Source of the DNA: Panax quinquefolius
Taxonomy: Eukaryota; Streptophyta; Magnoliopsida; Apiales; Araliaceae
NCBI GenBank assembly: GCA_020205615.1
Contig: CM035165.1
Location: 83,080,005 to 83,144,004 of the forward strand
Direction of reading: 5' to 3'
DNA length: 64,000 bases
Shown in pieces: positions 10,035 to 24,740 of this stretch (positions are counted from its first letter, which is position 1; each line of letters starts with the position of its first letter). Under the pieces are notes generated by a model. The model made no database searches. It was not told the origin of the DNA and was given only the letters and a program-made list of their open reading frames with translations. The position numbers and the translations under genes are program-made.

Positions 10035-11632
10035 TGTAATAACCCGATATTTTCTATATAAATAAATCAGAAATTTTGCATATAATTTTTTTTTTTTATT
10101 TTAAGGATGAGAATTTGTACAAGATAATGAGTATATTAATTATGTGATAAATAAAAATATATTTATTACATGAATTTTACAAATAATTTAATTTAGAATT
10201 ATTGATTATTATAAATTATATTCTTATAATAATTAATTTTATAGTAAAATGTTTTTATTAATTAATTTCCATGAAAATATGATTATATATTATTTAAATA
10301 ATATATGAAATGGTTATTAGAATTATTATAATAATTAGTTTATTTTATTATATGAATTTAAATTATAGATTAATTAAGTTAATTATTTTAACTTAATTAA
10401 TAAAGGTATATATAAGAATAATAAAGCGATATGGAATCCAAACCCTAATTTTGGATTTTTATCAAGGAATGAGAATAATAATATAATATATTATTATTTT
10501 TTAGAGTTATAAATATATATATTATATGGGTGTAAGGTTAATGGAGGAGTCAATTTTATTATAACATGCAAAACCCTAGCATTTATTTGATAAACCCTAA
10601 TTTTACTGACAAACACTAATTTTGAAGTCATATGAGACTTTAAAATCTGTTAAGATACTATGTTATGTGGTGTATGATGTGTATTATAAATATTGGATGC
10701 TATTAGGAAAACCCTAATTATAGGAGATATTAATTGTAAATTAAAACCCTAATTTCGTAAATTAGAAACCCTAAATAATAATTAGCTAATTGCTAAATGG
10801 AAAAACCTAATTTAAAACTCAAGTTGAGTTCGACACTGTATATAACTGTGATATATGATGTATGTTATGTATTATATAATTTTATATTGATTAGGTAAAC
10901 CCTAATTAATAATTTGAAATATTAATTTCTAGAAACCCTATTATTTATGTTATAAACCCTAAATTGTAAATTATTAACCCTAATCACTAATTAAGCAAGC
11001 TTAATGTTAATTAGTGATTTAGTAAAACAAATTTCCAAGTTCAAGGTAATTAGTAAACCTAAGCTAATTAGAAACCCTAATTTGAAATTTAAGGAAACTA
11101 ATTTATATTATGTTATAAACCATAATTTGCTAATTGGTGCCCTAATTGCTAAATTAGCAACGTTAATTATGATTAGTAAATTTTAAACACAAATGTTCAA
11201 GTAATCGAATTAGAAAACTAATTATATTTAGTAAACTCTAATTTTATTATAATTTTTTTGGAAACTAAATTGTTATTTATTTTTAAATCCTAATTTTGGA
11301 AATTCTAGAAATTATTTTTAAAACCCTAAAATGGTCCAAACCCTAAACCCTAACCCAAACCCTAAACCCTAAGGGTTTGCAAGGATGACTAAGATTGCCA
11401 TTTAATTTAAAAAGCCAAATGACCTTTTTGCCCTCTTCATATTATTGAATCTAATATAGGTTTTGACCTTAGGTGAGTTGGTGACCTAATTTCATCAAAC
11501 CCATATGACAAAATCAAGTGACAATCAAATGAATCATATCGCCCACTTAGTTGCCAAATTCATTGTATGCAATATATATAGAGATCAGAGAGAGAGAAAG
11601 TGTAATAACTTAGCTCATTTTGCTCAAATACT

Positions 11633-11672
<40 letters not shown>

Positions 11673-14627
11673 ACCCACAAAATTATTAGCTATATCAATT
11701 ATTAGCTAGACAAAACACAAATTTCACGAGATCCACTAACAAATCAAGAAGCAAGAAATCAAGATTTGCTCATTTAAAGGTATAAAACCCTAATAAAATT
11801 CGACCTTTAATCTCATTGTTAAAAGTTATGATTATGTGTTGTAATATATGTTCTATGTAGTGTATATAAGTGATCTGGGTTGCTAGATGTTAGATCCATA
11901 ACATCTAGAGGCTCAATTTGAAGTTTTCAAAAACTCGGAAAAATTTATTTTTGTTTCGACAACTGAATGTAAGACCCGTAGATCTTTTTGTTGTTTACGT
12001 GTTTTTGTTGTTTTAAAGGTTTGATTTTGTAGTATGTTGTGAGATCTGTGTTTTGGAACCGAATCATGACCAGATCATTTTATATATAGTAAGATATTTG
12101 TGGTCAAACCACGTTGATTGATTGGCGGATCGGGCATTTACGGGTAACCTAAAACCGGCTGCAAAAAGGTCTGACAAGATATTCGTGAGTCTTCATCTTG
12201 TTGATATTTGATGTGTTGTTGTTTTTATTGTAATGATATCGTAATATATTATATTACCTACAATCTCATGCCTTAATAGAACCTAAAAATAATCAAAAGT
12301 TGGATTTGGTGGGAGGTCAAATCAGTTAAGACGGAAGATGGCGAAGAAGTTTTCGGGTAACCCGAGAAAACATAAGAAACACGATCTACGACATCGTGTT
12401 TGACGGATGATATTTCTTGATTATGTTGTTTGTTTATGTGGTTTTTATCGATGCATCTCTTCCTTACATGTGGGCTACATATTGAAACCTCGAATCACAA
12501 AACCATTAACATGATTGCATAGTTGCAAGCGTGAAGCTCAAAGATGATACTCGAATCTGTTCTTCATTTCGGGTAACCTAGAAATGAAGAACGACTTCGA
12601 CAAGGTTTTAGGAAGACCAGATCTCGTTATTTTTTATGTAGTGTGGTCATGATTGTTGTTGTATCATGAAGTGTTACACTAGTACTACACGCTCTAATGC
12701 TTAGTTGGTGTATAATCCACACACACTTTGAATTATTGGTGGTCAAAACTTACTTACTCGGTATTTTATGAATTTTTAGGTGAGCTCAAGAACGCGAAGA
12801 ACACCTATAGCGACAGTTTCATCGCTATAGGCGGTCTTTAGCGACAGTTAATTTATAAATTAATTATTTTTATTAAATAATTAGTATTAATTAGTTTTTA
12901 ATTATGAAAAATACAAAATAAATTATTAAAAATTATTTTTAAATCCGAAAATTAGTTTTTAATTATTTTGAATATATTTCATAAATATTTAATATTTTTG
13001 GAATATTAAAAGTATTTAATTTATTTAATTATAATATTAAATAAATTATTTAAAAATAATTTTAATACATAAAAATTATTTAAAATTATATTATGGTATA
13101 AGAAAATAATTAAAGTTATTTTTGATAACTTTTAATATTTTGTGATGAATTTCATTAATTAATTAATATTAATGATAATTAAGTTATTTATTGAATATAT
13201 TAAATAAATTATGAAAAATAGAATTAATGATTTAAAAATTATAGAAAAATGATTTAAAAATTATAAAAGTATTTTAAGTTATAAATATAACTTTTGATAT
13301 TTTGTCATGAAAAATATTGATATTTTAATATTAATGATATTAAATTTATTTAATAATTATATTAAATAAATTAGTTTAAAAATGATTTTAATATTAGAAA
13401 AATCATTTTAAATGAAAATAAATAGTTTAAAAATATTTTAAGTTATAAAATATAACTTTCAATATTTAAAGGTAAATTTCATTAATTATTTACTATTAAT
13501 GATATTAGAATTATTTAATAATTATATTAAATAAATTAGTTTAAAATGATTTTAATATTATAAAATCATTTAAAATGAAAATAAAGTGTTTAAAGATATT
13601 TTAAGTTATAAATTATAACTTTTAATATTTAAAGGATAATTTCATTAATAATTTAATTTAATATTAAATGATATTAAAGATTTATTTATTTAATTATATT
13701 AAATAAATAGTTTTAAAATGGTTTTATTTATTTAAAAATCATTTAAAAAGGATATAAATGAATTTAAAATATTTTAAGTTATGATTAAGGACTTTTAATA
13801 TTTTGATAAGTAATACATTAATACTTTAATATTAATGATAATTATTTAAAATGATTTTAATTCTTTTAAAAATCATTTAAGTGTAATATTAATACTTTAA
13901 AAGTATTTTGAGTTATTATAAATAACTTTAACATTTTGACAATGGTCTCATTAATAGTTTAATATTAATTAAATATTAATGATAATAGAATTATTTAATA
14001 TTTAAATCATTTAATAATGATTCGGTGTTTGAAAATTTATGATAAATTATAATAAATATTTAAAATTATTATAAGTCATTAAAAAAATAATATGATCGAT
14101 ACTTACGGATATTGAACTATGAGAATAGAGTCTTAGACTCGATAATTACTCGATAAAGTCATCGGTGAATCGATATATTTGTAAATTGATCGAACTTAGA
14201 TATTTTGATTTGTGTATATATGTTTATTTGTGATTCAATGTTTTTTAAATATATGTGACAATGTGATTAGGTTATGTGTTGACTGCAATAAGCAGTGCTA
14301 TGTGTTATAGTATGTTATTCTAATCGATCAAATGATCTTATTACTGATAGGTGTTATATAAAGATAGAACTAAGTTATGAACTATAAGCAGAGCATCAGA
14401 CAAGTATCTTACCTTTGCATTTCCTTTATGCAATGGACATGAGTAAGAAGTTTCAGAATTATATTATTATTATACTATATTATTAACTCTGTTGTGATAT
14501 ATTCTATATACGATCATTATTTATCAACATGTTAGTATATGATAATTCAATATATATATTACATTTGTTAATTTCTAAATATGGTTATACAAAGTGTCCC
14601 CACTTGGATAATCAATTTAATCATATT

Positions 14628-14684
<57 letters not shown>

Positions 14685-15500
14685 TTGTCTAAGATATTTG
14701 ATCGATTAGACACAAATTTTGAAATGTCGTTGAATATGATAAAACCTTTTTTGTATCCAATCAAATTGTTTTGGTTTGGATTCGATCTAAGTATGAACAT
14801 CCGATCACGGGAAAATTTTTATGCGCTTGAGGGCGGATAAAAGGATGAACGATAATATCGTTCTAGCAATGTAATATTGATCAACACAGGCCCATGGGAT
14901 GTACACCCTCGCGCCCGTAAGTTATGACGGTTTGCAGATGAAGTTCTGTTAAACCTTAGCGATAATTAAAAACAATGTTCATAGTATGTCGACTACCCTA
15001 TATATATAGTCTATACGTAGTTTCAAAAAATTTGAGATAGAATTGTATATGTTATTATTATTTGTTGATTTACTTCACAACTATAAATTCGTTGTAGAAG
15101 TGATGTACAAAGAAAATATTTATTTCTTTCAGCTAATTATATTTATAATTGTTATTACTTGCTGGGCACCCAAATGCTCATTCTTGCTTTAAATTAAATG
15201 TTTTCAGCTAGGCATGATCAACCCGAAGGTTCAGACAAGAACAAGTGAAAAGGAAAGCAAACAGATATATGTTTAATGGTATCTTTTGTAATAGTTAGAC
15301 TGTATTAAGATAATGATATGTATTATATATCATGTAAAGAAATATAGTAAAGGTTGCGTACTTGGGATTAGACTCTGATAAATGTAAGTTAAGTTTGATA
15401 TTTATATTATTGTTATTATTATTAGTATTATTCCGCTCATAGAAATGGTATCGTGAAGAACCGAGTTCGGGTTTTAAGTACCGAGTTTGGGGTCTTCACA
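10035..15500 (+). mobile_element. LTR C2, middle LTR (5466 bp)
   Basis: It starts TGTAATAACCCG and ends GTCTTCACA, followed by a second primer site. It carries the same modules as LTR1: telomere-like cluster (11337-11378), CT tract (11636-11669), GGTAACC sites, AT-rich array (about 12840-14020) and TA tract (14630-14682). In several patches it differs more from LTR1 and LTR3 than they do from each other. Confidence 0.92.
12840..14020. repeat. AT-rich array of about 165-bp units, LTR C2
   Basis: This is the same degenerate array as in LTR1. ATTAATGAT anchors near 13168, 13329 and 13494 keep a spacing of 161-165 bp. Confidence 0.78.
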
Positions 15501-15697
15501 AGTTGGTATCGAGCATAGGGTTAGAAACCTTAGGTGGGTTAGAGAGCTAGGCTATAACCTTAGAAACAGAGAGGAAAGCGTTGAAAATACAATTAACTCA
15601 TATAGAGTTTAAAAAGGAGATGAATTGAATTAGTTCATCGTCAAACAAAATAAAAGATAACTTGTATAAAACCATTATTTTTGTGTGTATATATTAG

Positions 15698-15898
15698 TTG
15701 ATAATCGGGGATAACTTAGGTGTGTATATGTCAGATAGAAAAGGATTAGGATACTTTCAAATCATAAAGAACAAGTCAATCTCCATAACCGAGCCAATAT
15801 CAAAGCCAATAGCTGAAATAGAGGCTCACATTGAAAGCTACCTCAATGAGGTGGTTATTTTGAAAAGTATAGTACCGGACCCTGAAACGATAGTATGA
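15698..15898 (+). other. Small open frame, unit 2 copy
   Basis: This is the counterpart of 8458-8694. The last 56 residues from MSDRKG are identical. The upstream part diverges because of small indels. Function unknown. Confidence 0.25.
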
Positions 15899-16487
15899 CT
15901 GATAGGTAAAGTATAGTTAAAGAATATGTGGTCAATGTCGAGTTCTTAAACTCATATGTTTGTGGTGAGTTCTTAAACTCATAATGTATGGTCAGTTGTA
16001 CGAACTAGGTGTAGTTAGGTGTGAATGGATTATTGAGGATAATGGGAATAGACAGATTTCTAAGCAATTGATCCTTAGTGTAGACGTAAGAAATAAGTAG
16101 TACTAATATTACTGGATTATGTATGATTCTATGTTGTGTATATGATAGGTATGTTTGTATAAGATAATATTTTTTAAATTTTGTATAAGTTGTGGCAGCG
16201 ATTCCCGACTTTTGAGTCACAAAGAGATAACGGATGATTAAAGCAATATGTGCTATGGTATGTCAAGTGATATAAGTATGAAGTGATATGAGATTAATGA
16301 ATTTATATGGGATTAATGAAATAAGTTGGTATAAAGATAGTAGTTAATTATATGAGTACTAGTTAATACATAAAACCAAAATTTTAAAATTCTAATATTT
16401 TGAGTACATGATAATTTGAATATAGAATTTTGCGTTATATGATTATACGTATACGATAAGGCTTAGAATAAAGAATAAATTGTGATA

Positions 16488-17000
16488 ATGCCGTCAAGGA
16501 GACGAAAATGAAATACGAGACGAGAAGAACACATCAACAACGTTGGAAGAACAACTGCGATCAACCGATCACGAATAATTTTTGGAAGAATACGAGATAA
16601 TCGAGCTACGTCAAAGACTTCGGAATACCGATCCAAGATGGGAGGATCAACTGACCCTATTGACGCGTTTGTGATAGCTAGGGTAACGAAGGGGCAAAAG
16701 ATAGTTTTGTCACCTATACGATAAAAGGAAAGGAGATAAAGGGCAAGTCTGTGTGTTTTAAGTGTGAATCAATGGAGTATAAGGTGGAAGACTGTCCAAG
16801 AAGGAGAAAGGAGGCAAGGAATGCGAATACGGAAAATGCAGCAGGACAATTGGCGACGACGGGACCAACATCAACAAACAAACCAACGAAATCAACTGCA
16901 AGCGTCTTCAACATGACCTTTCAAGAAACTGTAGCGGTGGGGATGCAACTCCAGGTATTATTCAAACAAATTTTATTTTCTTATATATTATTTTCTTATA
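16488..17000 (+). pseudogene. gag remnant, element C unit 2
   Basis: It begins MPSRRRK then a stop, as in unit 1. A zinc-knuckle segment follows from about 16736, again with Y for the usual H. A short piece before it (about 16659-16700) reads DAFVIARVTKGQK. The central capsid region is absent. The frame after the knuckle shifts relative to unit 1 at the run after ETVAVG. Confidence 0.72.
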
Positions 17001-18799
17001 TATAGTAAATTATTTTATAAATTATTTTGAAGGAGGAATTTGAGTTCTTTTAGAAATCAAATTTCTGTTTAAGAATATAGATAAGCTTTATGTTGAATAG
17101 TTAAGAGATCAGCTCGATCAATTTTGATCGAGATCTACTTGTAATGATTGGTTATGTTATGTACCCTGGTATGTATAGGTTTTAAAACGGTGATTCCGGG
17201 GACGAAATCTTTATAAGGGAGGGTGAATGTAATAACCCGATATTTTCTGTATAAATAAATCAGAAATTTTGCATATAAATTTTTTTTTATTTTAAGGATG
17301 AGAATTTGTACAAGATAATGAGTATATTTAATTATGTGATAAATAAAAATATATTTATTACATGAATTATTACAAATAATTTAATTTAGAATTATTGCTC
17401 ATTATAAATTATATTCTTACAATAATTAGTTTTATAGTAAAAATGTTTTTATTAATTAATTTCCATGAAAATATGATTTTATATTATTTAAATAATATAT
17501 GAAATGGTTATTAGAATTATTATAATAATTAGTTTATTTTATTATATGAATTTAAATTATAATAACTAAGTTAATTATTTTAACTTAATTAATAAAGGTA
17601 GGTATATTAACATAAAGCGAGATATGGAATCAAAACCCTAATTTTGGGATTTTTATCAATGAATGAGAATAATAATATTATATTATTATTTGTTAGAGTT
17701 ATAAATATATATGCTATGGGTGTAAGGTTAATCCGAGGAGCAATTTTATTATAACATGCAAAACCCTAGCATTCTATTAAACCCTAATTTCGAAGTCATA
17801 TGAGATTTTAAAATTTGTTAAGATACAGTGTTATGTGGTGTATGATGTATATTATAAATATTGGATGCTATTAGGAAAACCCTAATTATAGGAGATATTA
17901 ATTGTAAATTAAAATCCTAATTTGGTAAATTAGAAACCCTAAATAATAATTAGCTAATTGCTAAATGGAAAAAGCTAATTTAAAACTCAAGTTGAGTTTA
18001 ATAATTTGTATATAATTGTGATATATGATGTATGTTATGTATTATATAATTTTATATTAATTAGGTAAACCCTAATTAATAATTAGAAATATTAATTTCT
18101 AGAAACCATATTATTTATGTTATAAACCCTAAATTGTAAATTATTAACCCTAATCACTAATTAAGCAAGCTTAATGTTAATTAGTGATTTAGTAAAACAA
18201 ATTTCCAAGTTCAAGGTAATTAGTAAACCTAAGCTAATTAGAAACCCTAATTTGAAATTTAAGGAAACTAATTTCTATTATGTTATAAACCATAATTTGC
18301 TAATTGGTGCCCTAATTGCTAAATTAGCAACGTTAATTATGATTAGTAAATTTTAAACACAAATGTTCAAGTAATCGAATTAGAAAACTAATTATATTTA
18401 GTAAACTCTAATTTATATTATAATTTTTTTTGGAAACTAAATTGTTATTTATTTTTAAATCCTAATTTTGGAAATTCTAGAAATTATTTTTAAAACCCTA
18501 AAATGGTCCAAACCCTAAACCCTAACCCAAACCCTAAACCCTAAGGGTTTGCAAGGATTGCAAGATTGCCCTTAATTTTAAAAGCCAAATGACCTTTTTG
18601 CCCCTCTTGTATTATTGAATCTAATATAGGTTTTGACCTTAGGTGAGTTGGTGACCTAATTTCATCAAACCCATATGACAAAATTTATTGACAAGAACCT
18701 CATATCAGCCACTTAGTTCAGCAAATTCATTGTATGCAATATATAAAGAGATCAAGAGAGAGAAAGTGTAATAACTTAGCTCATTTTTGCTCAAATACT

Positions 18800-18851
<52 letters not shown>

Positions 18852-19307
18852 AGACCCACGAAATTATTAGCTAGACCAGTTCCAAAACACAGCCCCACGA
18901 GATCCACTAACAAATCAGAAGCCAAGAAATCAGATTTGCTCATTTAAAGGTATAGAACCCTAATAAAAATTCGACCTTTAATCTACTGTTAGAAGTTGTG
19001 ATTATATGTTGTAATATGTTCTATGTAGTGTCTATAAGTGATATGGGTTGCTAGATGTTAAATCCATAACATCTAGAGGCTCGAATTTGAAGATTTCAAA
19101 AATCTGGAAAATTTTATTTTGTGTTCTGACAACCACATGTCAGACCCCGTGGATCTTTTTTGTTACGTGTTTTTTTTTGTTTAAAGGTTTGATTTTGTAG
19201 TATGTTGTGAGATCGTGTTGCAGAACCGATATTGACCGAGATCATCGTATATATAGTAAGATATTTGTGGTCAAACCACGTTATTGCCGTAGTAGGATTG
19301 GGCATTT

Positions 19308-19751
19308 CGGGTAACCCGTAAACCGCACAAAAGGGCCCTGACAAGATATTCGTGAGTCTTCATCTCTCTTGATGTTTGATGTGTTATTGTTTTTATTGTA
19401 ATGATATCGTAATATATTTATATTACCTACAATCTCATGCCTTAATAGAACCTAAATAATCAACATGTTGGATTTGGTGGGAGGTCGAACTAGCGAAGGC
19501 GTACCGACGCTTCGTTTTCCGGGTAACCCGGAAAACATAAAACGTGTCGTCGACATGGTTTGATGGGATGATATTCTTGATTATGATGTTGTTATATGTA
19601 TTTTATCCGATGCATCTCTTCCTTGTTATGTGGGCTACCTCTTGAAACCTCGAATGCACAAAACCATTAACATGATTGCTAGTTGTAGTAGCTTAAAGAT
19701 GATCGTTGCTTTCGAGCTGTTCTTCATTTTCGGTAACCCGAAATGAAGAAA
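19308..19751. repeat. GGTAACC palindromes, best preserved copy (LTR C3)
   Basis: The sites are 19308-19318, 19514-19536 and 19720-19751. The middle one is a perfect inverted repeat with 11-base arms (GTTTTCCGGGT) around one central A. The third has arms TTCTTCATTT / AAATGAAGAA. Centres are 212 and 209 bp apart. Confidence 0.85.
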
Positions 19752-19999
19752 TACTCTAACAAGGTTTTAGGAAGACCCGAGATCTCGTTCGTTTTATGTA
19801 GTATGGTCATGATTGTTGTTGTATCATGAAGTGTTACACTAGTACTACACGCCTAATGCTTAGTTGGTCCAGTAATCACACTACTGTAATTGAATTATTG
19901 GTTGTCGAACTTACTTACTCGATGACGCTATGAATTTTTGGGGAGCTCGAAGGTGAAGAACACCTATAGCGGCAGTTTTCATCGCTATAAAGTGATCTT

Positions 20000-21190
20000 T
20001 AGTGATGATTAATTTATAAATTAATTATTTTTATTAAATAATTAGTATTAATTAGTTTTAATTATTAAAAATACAAAATAAATTATTAAAAATTATTTTA
20101 AATCTGAAAATTAGTTTTTAATTATTTTGAATATATTTCATAAATATTTAATATTTTGGAATATTAAAAGTATTTAATTTATTTAATTATAATATTAAAT
20201 AAATTATTTAAAATGATTTTAATACATGAAAAATCATTTAAAATTATATTATGGTATAAGAAAATAATTTAAGTTATATTTTGATAACTTTTAATATTTT
20301 GTGATGAATTTCATTAATTAATTAATATTAATGATAATTAAGTTATTTATTGAATATATTAAATAAATGATGAAAAATAGAATTAATGATTTAAAAATTA
20401 TAGAAAAATGATTTAAAGATTATAAAAATATTTTAAGTTATAAATCTAATTAACTTTTGATATTTTGTCATGAAAAATATTGATATTTTAATATTAATGA
20501 TATTAAATTTATTTAATAATTATATTAAATAAATTAGTTTCAAAAATGATTTTAATATTAGAAAAATTATTTTAAATGAAAATAAATAGTTTAAAAATAT
20601 TTTAAGTTATAAATTATAACTTTCAATATTTAAAGGTAAATTTCATTAATTATTTACTATTTATGATATTAGAATTATTTAATAATTATATTAAATAAAT
20701 TAGTTTTAAAATGATTTTAATATTATAAAAATTATTTAAAATGAAAATAAAGTGTTTAAAAATATTTTAAGTTATAAATTATAACTTTTGATATTTAAAG
20801 GAAAATTTCATTACTAATTTAATATTAAATGATATTAGATTTACTTAATAATTATATTAAATAAATAGTTTAAAATTGTTTTATTTATTTAAAATCATTT
20901 AAAAAGGATATAAATGAATTTAAAATATTTTAAGTTATGATTAAGGACTATTAATATTTTGGTAAGTAATACATTAATACTTTAATATTAATGATAATTA
21001 TTTAAAATGATTTTAATTCTTTTAAAAATCATTTAAGTGTAATATTAATACTTTAAAAGTATTTTGAGTTATTATAAATAACTTTAACATTTTGACAATG
21101 GTCTCATTAATAGCTTAATATTAATTAAATATTAATGATAATAGAATTATTTAATATTTAAATTATTTAATAATGATTCCGGTGTTTGAA
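20000..21190. repeat. AT-rich array of about 165-bp units, LTR C3
   Basis: This is the same array as in LTR1 and LTR2, with the recurring words AATATTTTAAGTTAT and TTTAATAATTATATTAA at a regular period. Confidence 0.78.
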
Positions 21191-21784
21191 AATGCGTGAT
21201 AAAAGATAATAACTGTTTAAAAATTATTATAGTTCATTTAAAAATAATATGACTGATACTTACAGATATTGAGCAACAGAATAGAGTCTTAGACTCGATA
21301 ATTACCCGATAAAGTCGTCGGTAGACCGACATATTTTAGAAATTGATCTGAACTTAGATATTTTGGTCGTTTATGTGTTTGTTTGTGAGTCGAACGATTT
21401 GTTAAATATTTGTGACAATGTGATTAGGTTATGTCTTCGACTACAATAAGCAATGCTATGTGTTATAGTATGTTATTCTAATCGATCAAATGATCTTATT
21501 ATGCGATAGGTGTTATATAAAGATAGAACTAAGGTACGAAGCGTAAGCGGTAGCATCATCCAAGTATCTATCTTTGCATTTCCTTTATCTGATGGACATG
21601 AGTAAGAAGTTTTAATTATATTATTATTATACTATATTATTAACCCCTGTTGTGATATATTCTACATCAGATCATTGTTTAACAACATGTTAGTATATGG
21701 TAAATTCATATATATATTACATTCGTTAATTTGTAAATATGGTTATATAAGTGTCCCCCCATAATTGGATAATCATTGTATTTA

Positions 21785-21826
<42 letters not shown>

Positions 21827-22640
21827 TAAGTCTAAGCTATTTGATCACTAGACACAAATTTTGAAATGTCGTTGAATATGATAAAAACCTTTTGTATCCA
21901 ATCAAATTGTTTTGGTTTGGATTCGATCTAAATATGAACATCCCGATCACGAGGAAAATTTTTTTATGCTTGAAAGCGGACAAAGGATGAACGATAATAT
22001 CGTTCTAGCAATGTAGTATTGATCAATACAGTGCCCATGGGATGTACACCCTCGCGCCCGTAAGTTATGACGGTTTGCAGATGAAGTTCTGTTAAACCTT
22101 AGCGAAAACTAAAAATAATGTTCATAGTATGTCGACTACCCTATATATATAGTTTATACGTAGTTTCATAAATTTGAGATAGAATTGTTATGTTATTATT
22201 ATCGGTTCAGTTTACTTCACAACTATAAATTCGTTGTAGAAGTGATGTGCAAAGAAAACATTTATTTCTTTTATCTAATTATATTTATAATTGTTATTAC
22301 TTGCTAGGCACCCAAATGCTCATTCTTGCTTTAAATTAAATGTTTTTAGCTAGGCATGATCAACCCGAAGTTTCAGACATGAACAAGTGAAAAAGAAAGC
22401 AAACATTATATGTTTAATGGTATCTTTTGTAATAGTTAGACTGTATTAAGATAATGATATGTATTATATATCATGTAAAGAATGTAGTAAAGGTTGCGTA
22501 CTTGGGATTAGACTCTGATTAATGTAAGTTAAGTTGGATTTTTATATTATTGTTATTATTATTAGTATTATTCCGCTCATAGAAATGATATCGTGAAGAA
22601 CCGAGTTCGGGTTTCAAGTACCCGAGTTTGGGTCTTCACA

Positions 22641-22645
22641 GACAT
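22641..22645. repeat. Target site duplication of element C, right
   Basis: GACAT follows the last LTR and matches 2916-2920. LTR B resumes here. Confidence 0.92.
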
Positions 22646-24739
22646 TAAGAAAGAATAATGAACGTGGGGTTCATGGGTTGGATAACGATGAAAGCAATTG
22701 AAACCTTGATTAAAGGTTGAATAAGAGAATTAAGAGACATATAATGTGAACATTGAATACGTAACGATCCTCGTGAATTGTATTTGCATCGGACGAACGT
22801 TCTAAGTATACAATGGTTGTATGACTTAGACGTTGATGAAGGTAGTAAGTAAGATATGAATGGTATCAAGGAAAGCCGTAGAGAACGATAATGAGATTTA
22901 TGAAAGTCCGAGGGTGAGTCGGATAGAGAATGTTAGAATGAATGTAAGCGTTAGACACTTAAGCCAAAGTAAGAGTTAAGTGTACCCGATTATTAAACGG
23001 GCAGAACCTACACCCCGTGTATGGTTTGACCGTAAGGTAATTAAGACTAAGATTTAACCGTGAACGGTGAAGAAATTGAGTTAAGGATAATAACGTATAA
23101 CGTTAAGAAGCGAGTTAATAAGTATAACTTGGACAACGTTTCGAGTTGCAGGAACTGGACGTTATAAGATATGAATAAGTTCATATGAAATGTTTAACGC
23201 TATGACCTCATCGTATTGACATTGGATGATCGTTCTGCGTATACAGAAGACTGTATGACTTAGACGATAAAGAATGAATCATGAGGTATGGCATCTAGTT
23301 GCCAGAAAGCCGTAAGGAATAAGAAATTGACTTAACGAACATTATAGTTTAATGGTTCGTATAAGTTAAGAGAAGTTAGGTTGTGGTACAATCGTAACTT
23401 TGATAGTTAACATATGGGAGCTGGGCTAAACAATTTCTTCAGAGAGGGAAGGTATAAACAAAACTAACAACCGATCTAACTCACTGTGTGGGCAGTGTAG
23501 ATGAGACGGGAACTTGTTTGTTGGTTGTTTGTGGAAAACCACTCAGAGTACCATATGGACTACTAGCAGAGAAGCGATGTGTGCTGAGTCCTATAGAAGC
23601 TATAAGAAGAATATAAGAATGCAAATCATCAAAGATGATGAACGTTTTGAGTAAGACATCTCCGTATGTCATGAAGCCGTAAAGCGAAAATGAAAGTTAG
23701 TCACGTAAACTTATATTGCAAGAACGCGAACCCTAAGAAGTAAAGTTAAGTAAACCAATACGTAAGTCAAGTATATGACTAATTGGTGTACGTGTTATTT
23801 CCTTATGTGTTATATAGGGATTTGGAATTAGCAGTTCAGCATTACCTATAAGCTATAGCTGTGCATAAGGCAAGTTTTCTAACTTCGTTCATGCTATATG
23901 AATGCTAGTTTCTTAAACTTCTCAGATGTTGACTTGAGAAGTTATGTCTATGTGCGAATGTGTAATATTTGTACAAGGTGGTAGAACGTATGAGGCCTTG
24001 TGCCACAATTTGAACACTTCGGTGTTTCTTTGAGATGAACTGTTCTATGATTGAAAGTACATTCAATACAATTATGCTCGGTTTATACATGAACCGTTAT
24101 TGTTAAGTCTGTGCTAATGATTCTAACCAGACATGATATGTATGGAAAAAGGTAGAAGAATGAAAGTAGTGTAAAGAGTATGTCATGAATGTTGTAAGAT
24201 GATAAGAATCGAGACTATTCCTATTATTCAAGCTGCTTCATAACCTTTGTTCGGTTATCAAAGTTCTGAAAAATGTTTAAACTCTTGAAGTTGTTTATTC
24301 AACTGTTATGACTTGCTGGGCAATTGAATGCTCACACTTGCTTTAAATGAATAACATTTTCAGCGAACGATGTTAGAAAGAACTTAAGGATCCCATAAAG
24401 ATCAAGCTGAGCGGTATCCAAACAAAGTGCCATTCAATATGTAAATGTGCGTGAAGAGCAAGCGAAGACTTGTAATATAGAATGATAGAATTAAACTATA
24501 GACTAATTTAATGAACAGTTATGAATCCTTGGTGGCGGAAGAAAGTCACTCGTGTAAGATGTAAAGAATAATGTAATTATCATTATTTGTAATGAAAGAG
24601 GTTCTAAGGTTTCGAGAACCTGGGATTTGAGAATATATGTTATTATATTTAGCTATATAATGAAGTATGTTTGGAAGGAAATGGAATCATGATGTACGGA
24701 GTCCGGGTCTGAAAGTAGACCAGATTTTGGGGCGTCACA
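22646..24739 (+). mobile_element. LTR B, 5' copy, second segment
   Basis: This continues LTR B after element C and aligns with about 28861-30953. It ends GGGGCGTCACA, followed directly by a primer site, which marks it as the 5' LTR. Open frames in it are short and lie at the same places in both LTR copies; I regard them as chance. Confidence 0.9.
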
Positions 24740-24740
24740 G

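Larger units (their letters stand above)
15501..17227 (+). mobile_element. Internal region C2 (1727 bp)
   Basis: This is a second copy of the internal region, between LTR2 and LTR3. The primer site at 15502 reads TTGGTATCGAGCATAGG, with one base lost compared with unit 1. Flanking parts are nearly identical to unit 1, but 16515-16670 differs strongly from 9315-9470. It ends with a purine tract (AAGGGAGGGTGAA) at about 17215-17227. Confidence 0.9.
2921..22640 (+). mobile_element. Element C: three-LTR, two-internal concatemer
   Basis: A non-autonomous LTR retroelement of 19.7 kb lies between GACAT target duplications inside LTR B. Order: LTR1 (2921-8299), internal 1 (8300-10034), LTR2 (10035-15500), internal 2 (15501-17227), LTR3 (17228-22640). 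Both internals start with a tRNA-iMet type primer site and end with a purine-rich tract. The LTRs (about 5.4 kb) are three times longer than the internals (about 1.73 kb). The design is like large retrotransposon derivatives (LARDs), except that here the LTR, not the internal region, is huge. No protease, reverse transcriptase, RNase H or integrase is present, only gag scraps. One pair of outer target duplications means one insertion. The extra unit probably came from unequal LTR-LTR recombination. Confidence 0.92.
17228..22640 (+). mobile_element. LTR C3 (5413 bp)
   Basis: It starts TGTAATAACCCG and ends GTCTTCACA at 22640, directly followed by the GACAT target duplication. It contains the telomere-like cluster (18510-18550), CT tract (18803-18848), three GGTAACC palindromes, the AT-rich array (about 20000-21190) and a TA tract (21788-21825). 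Confidence 0.92.
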
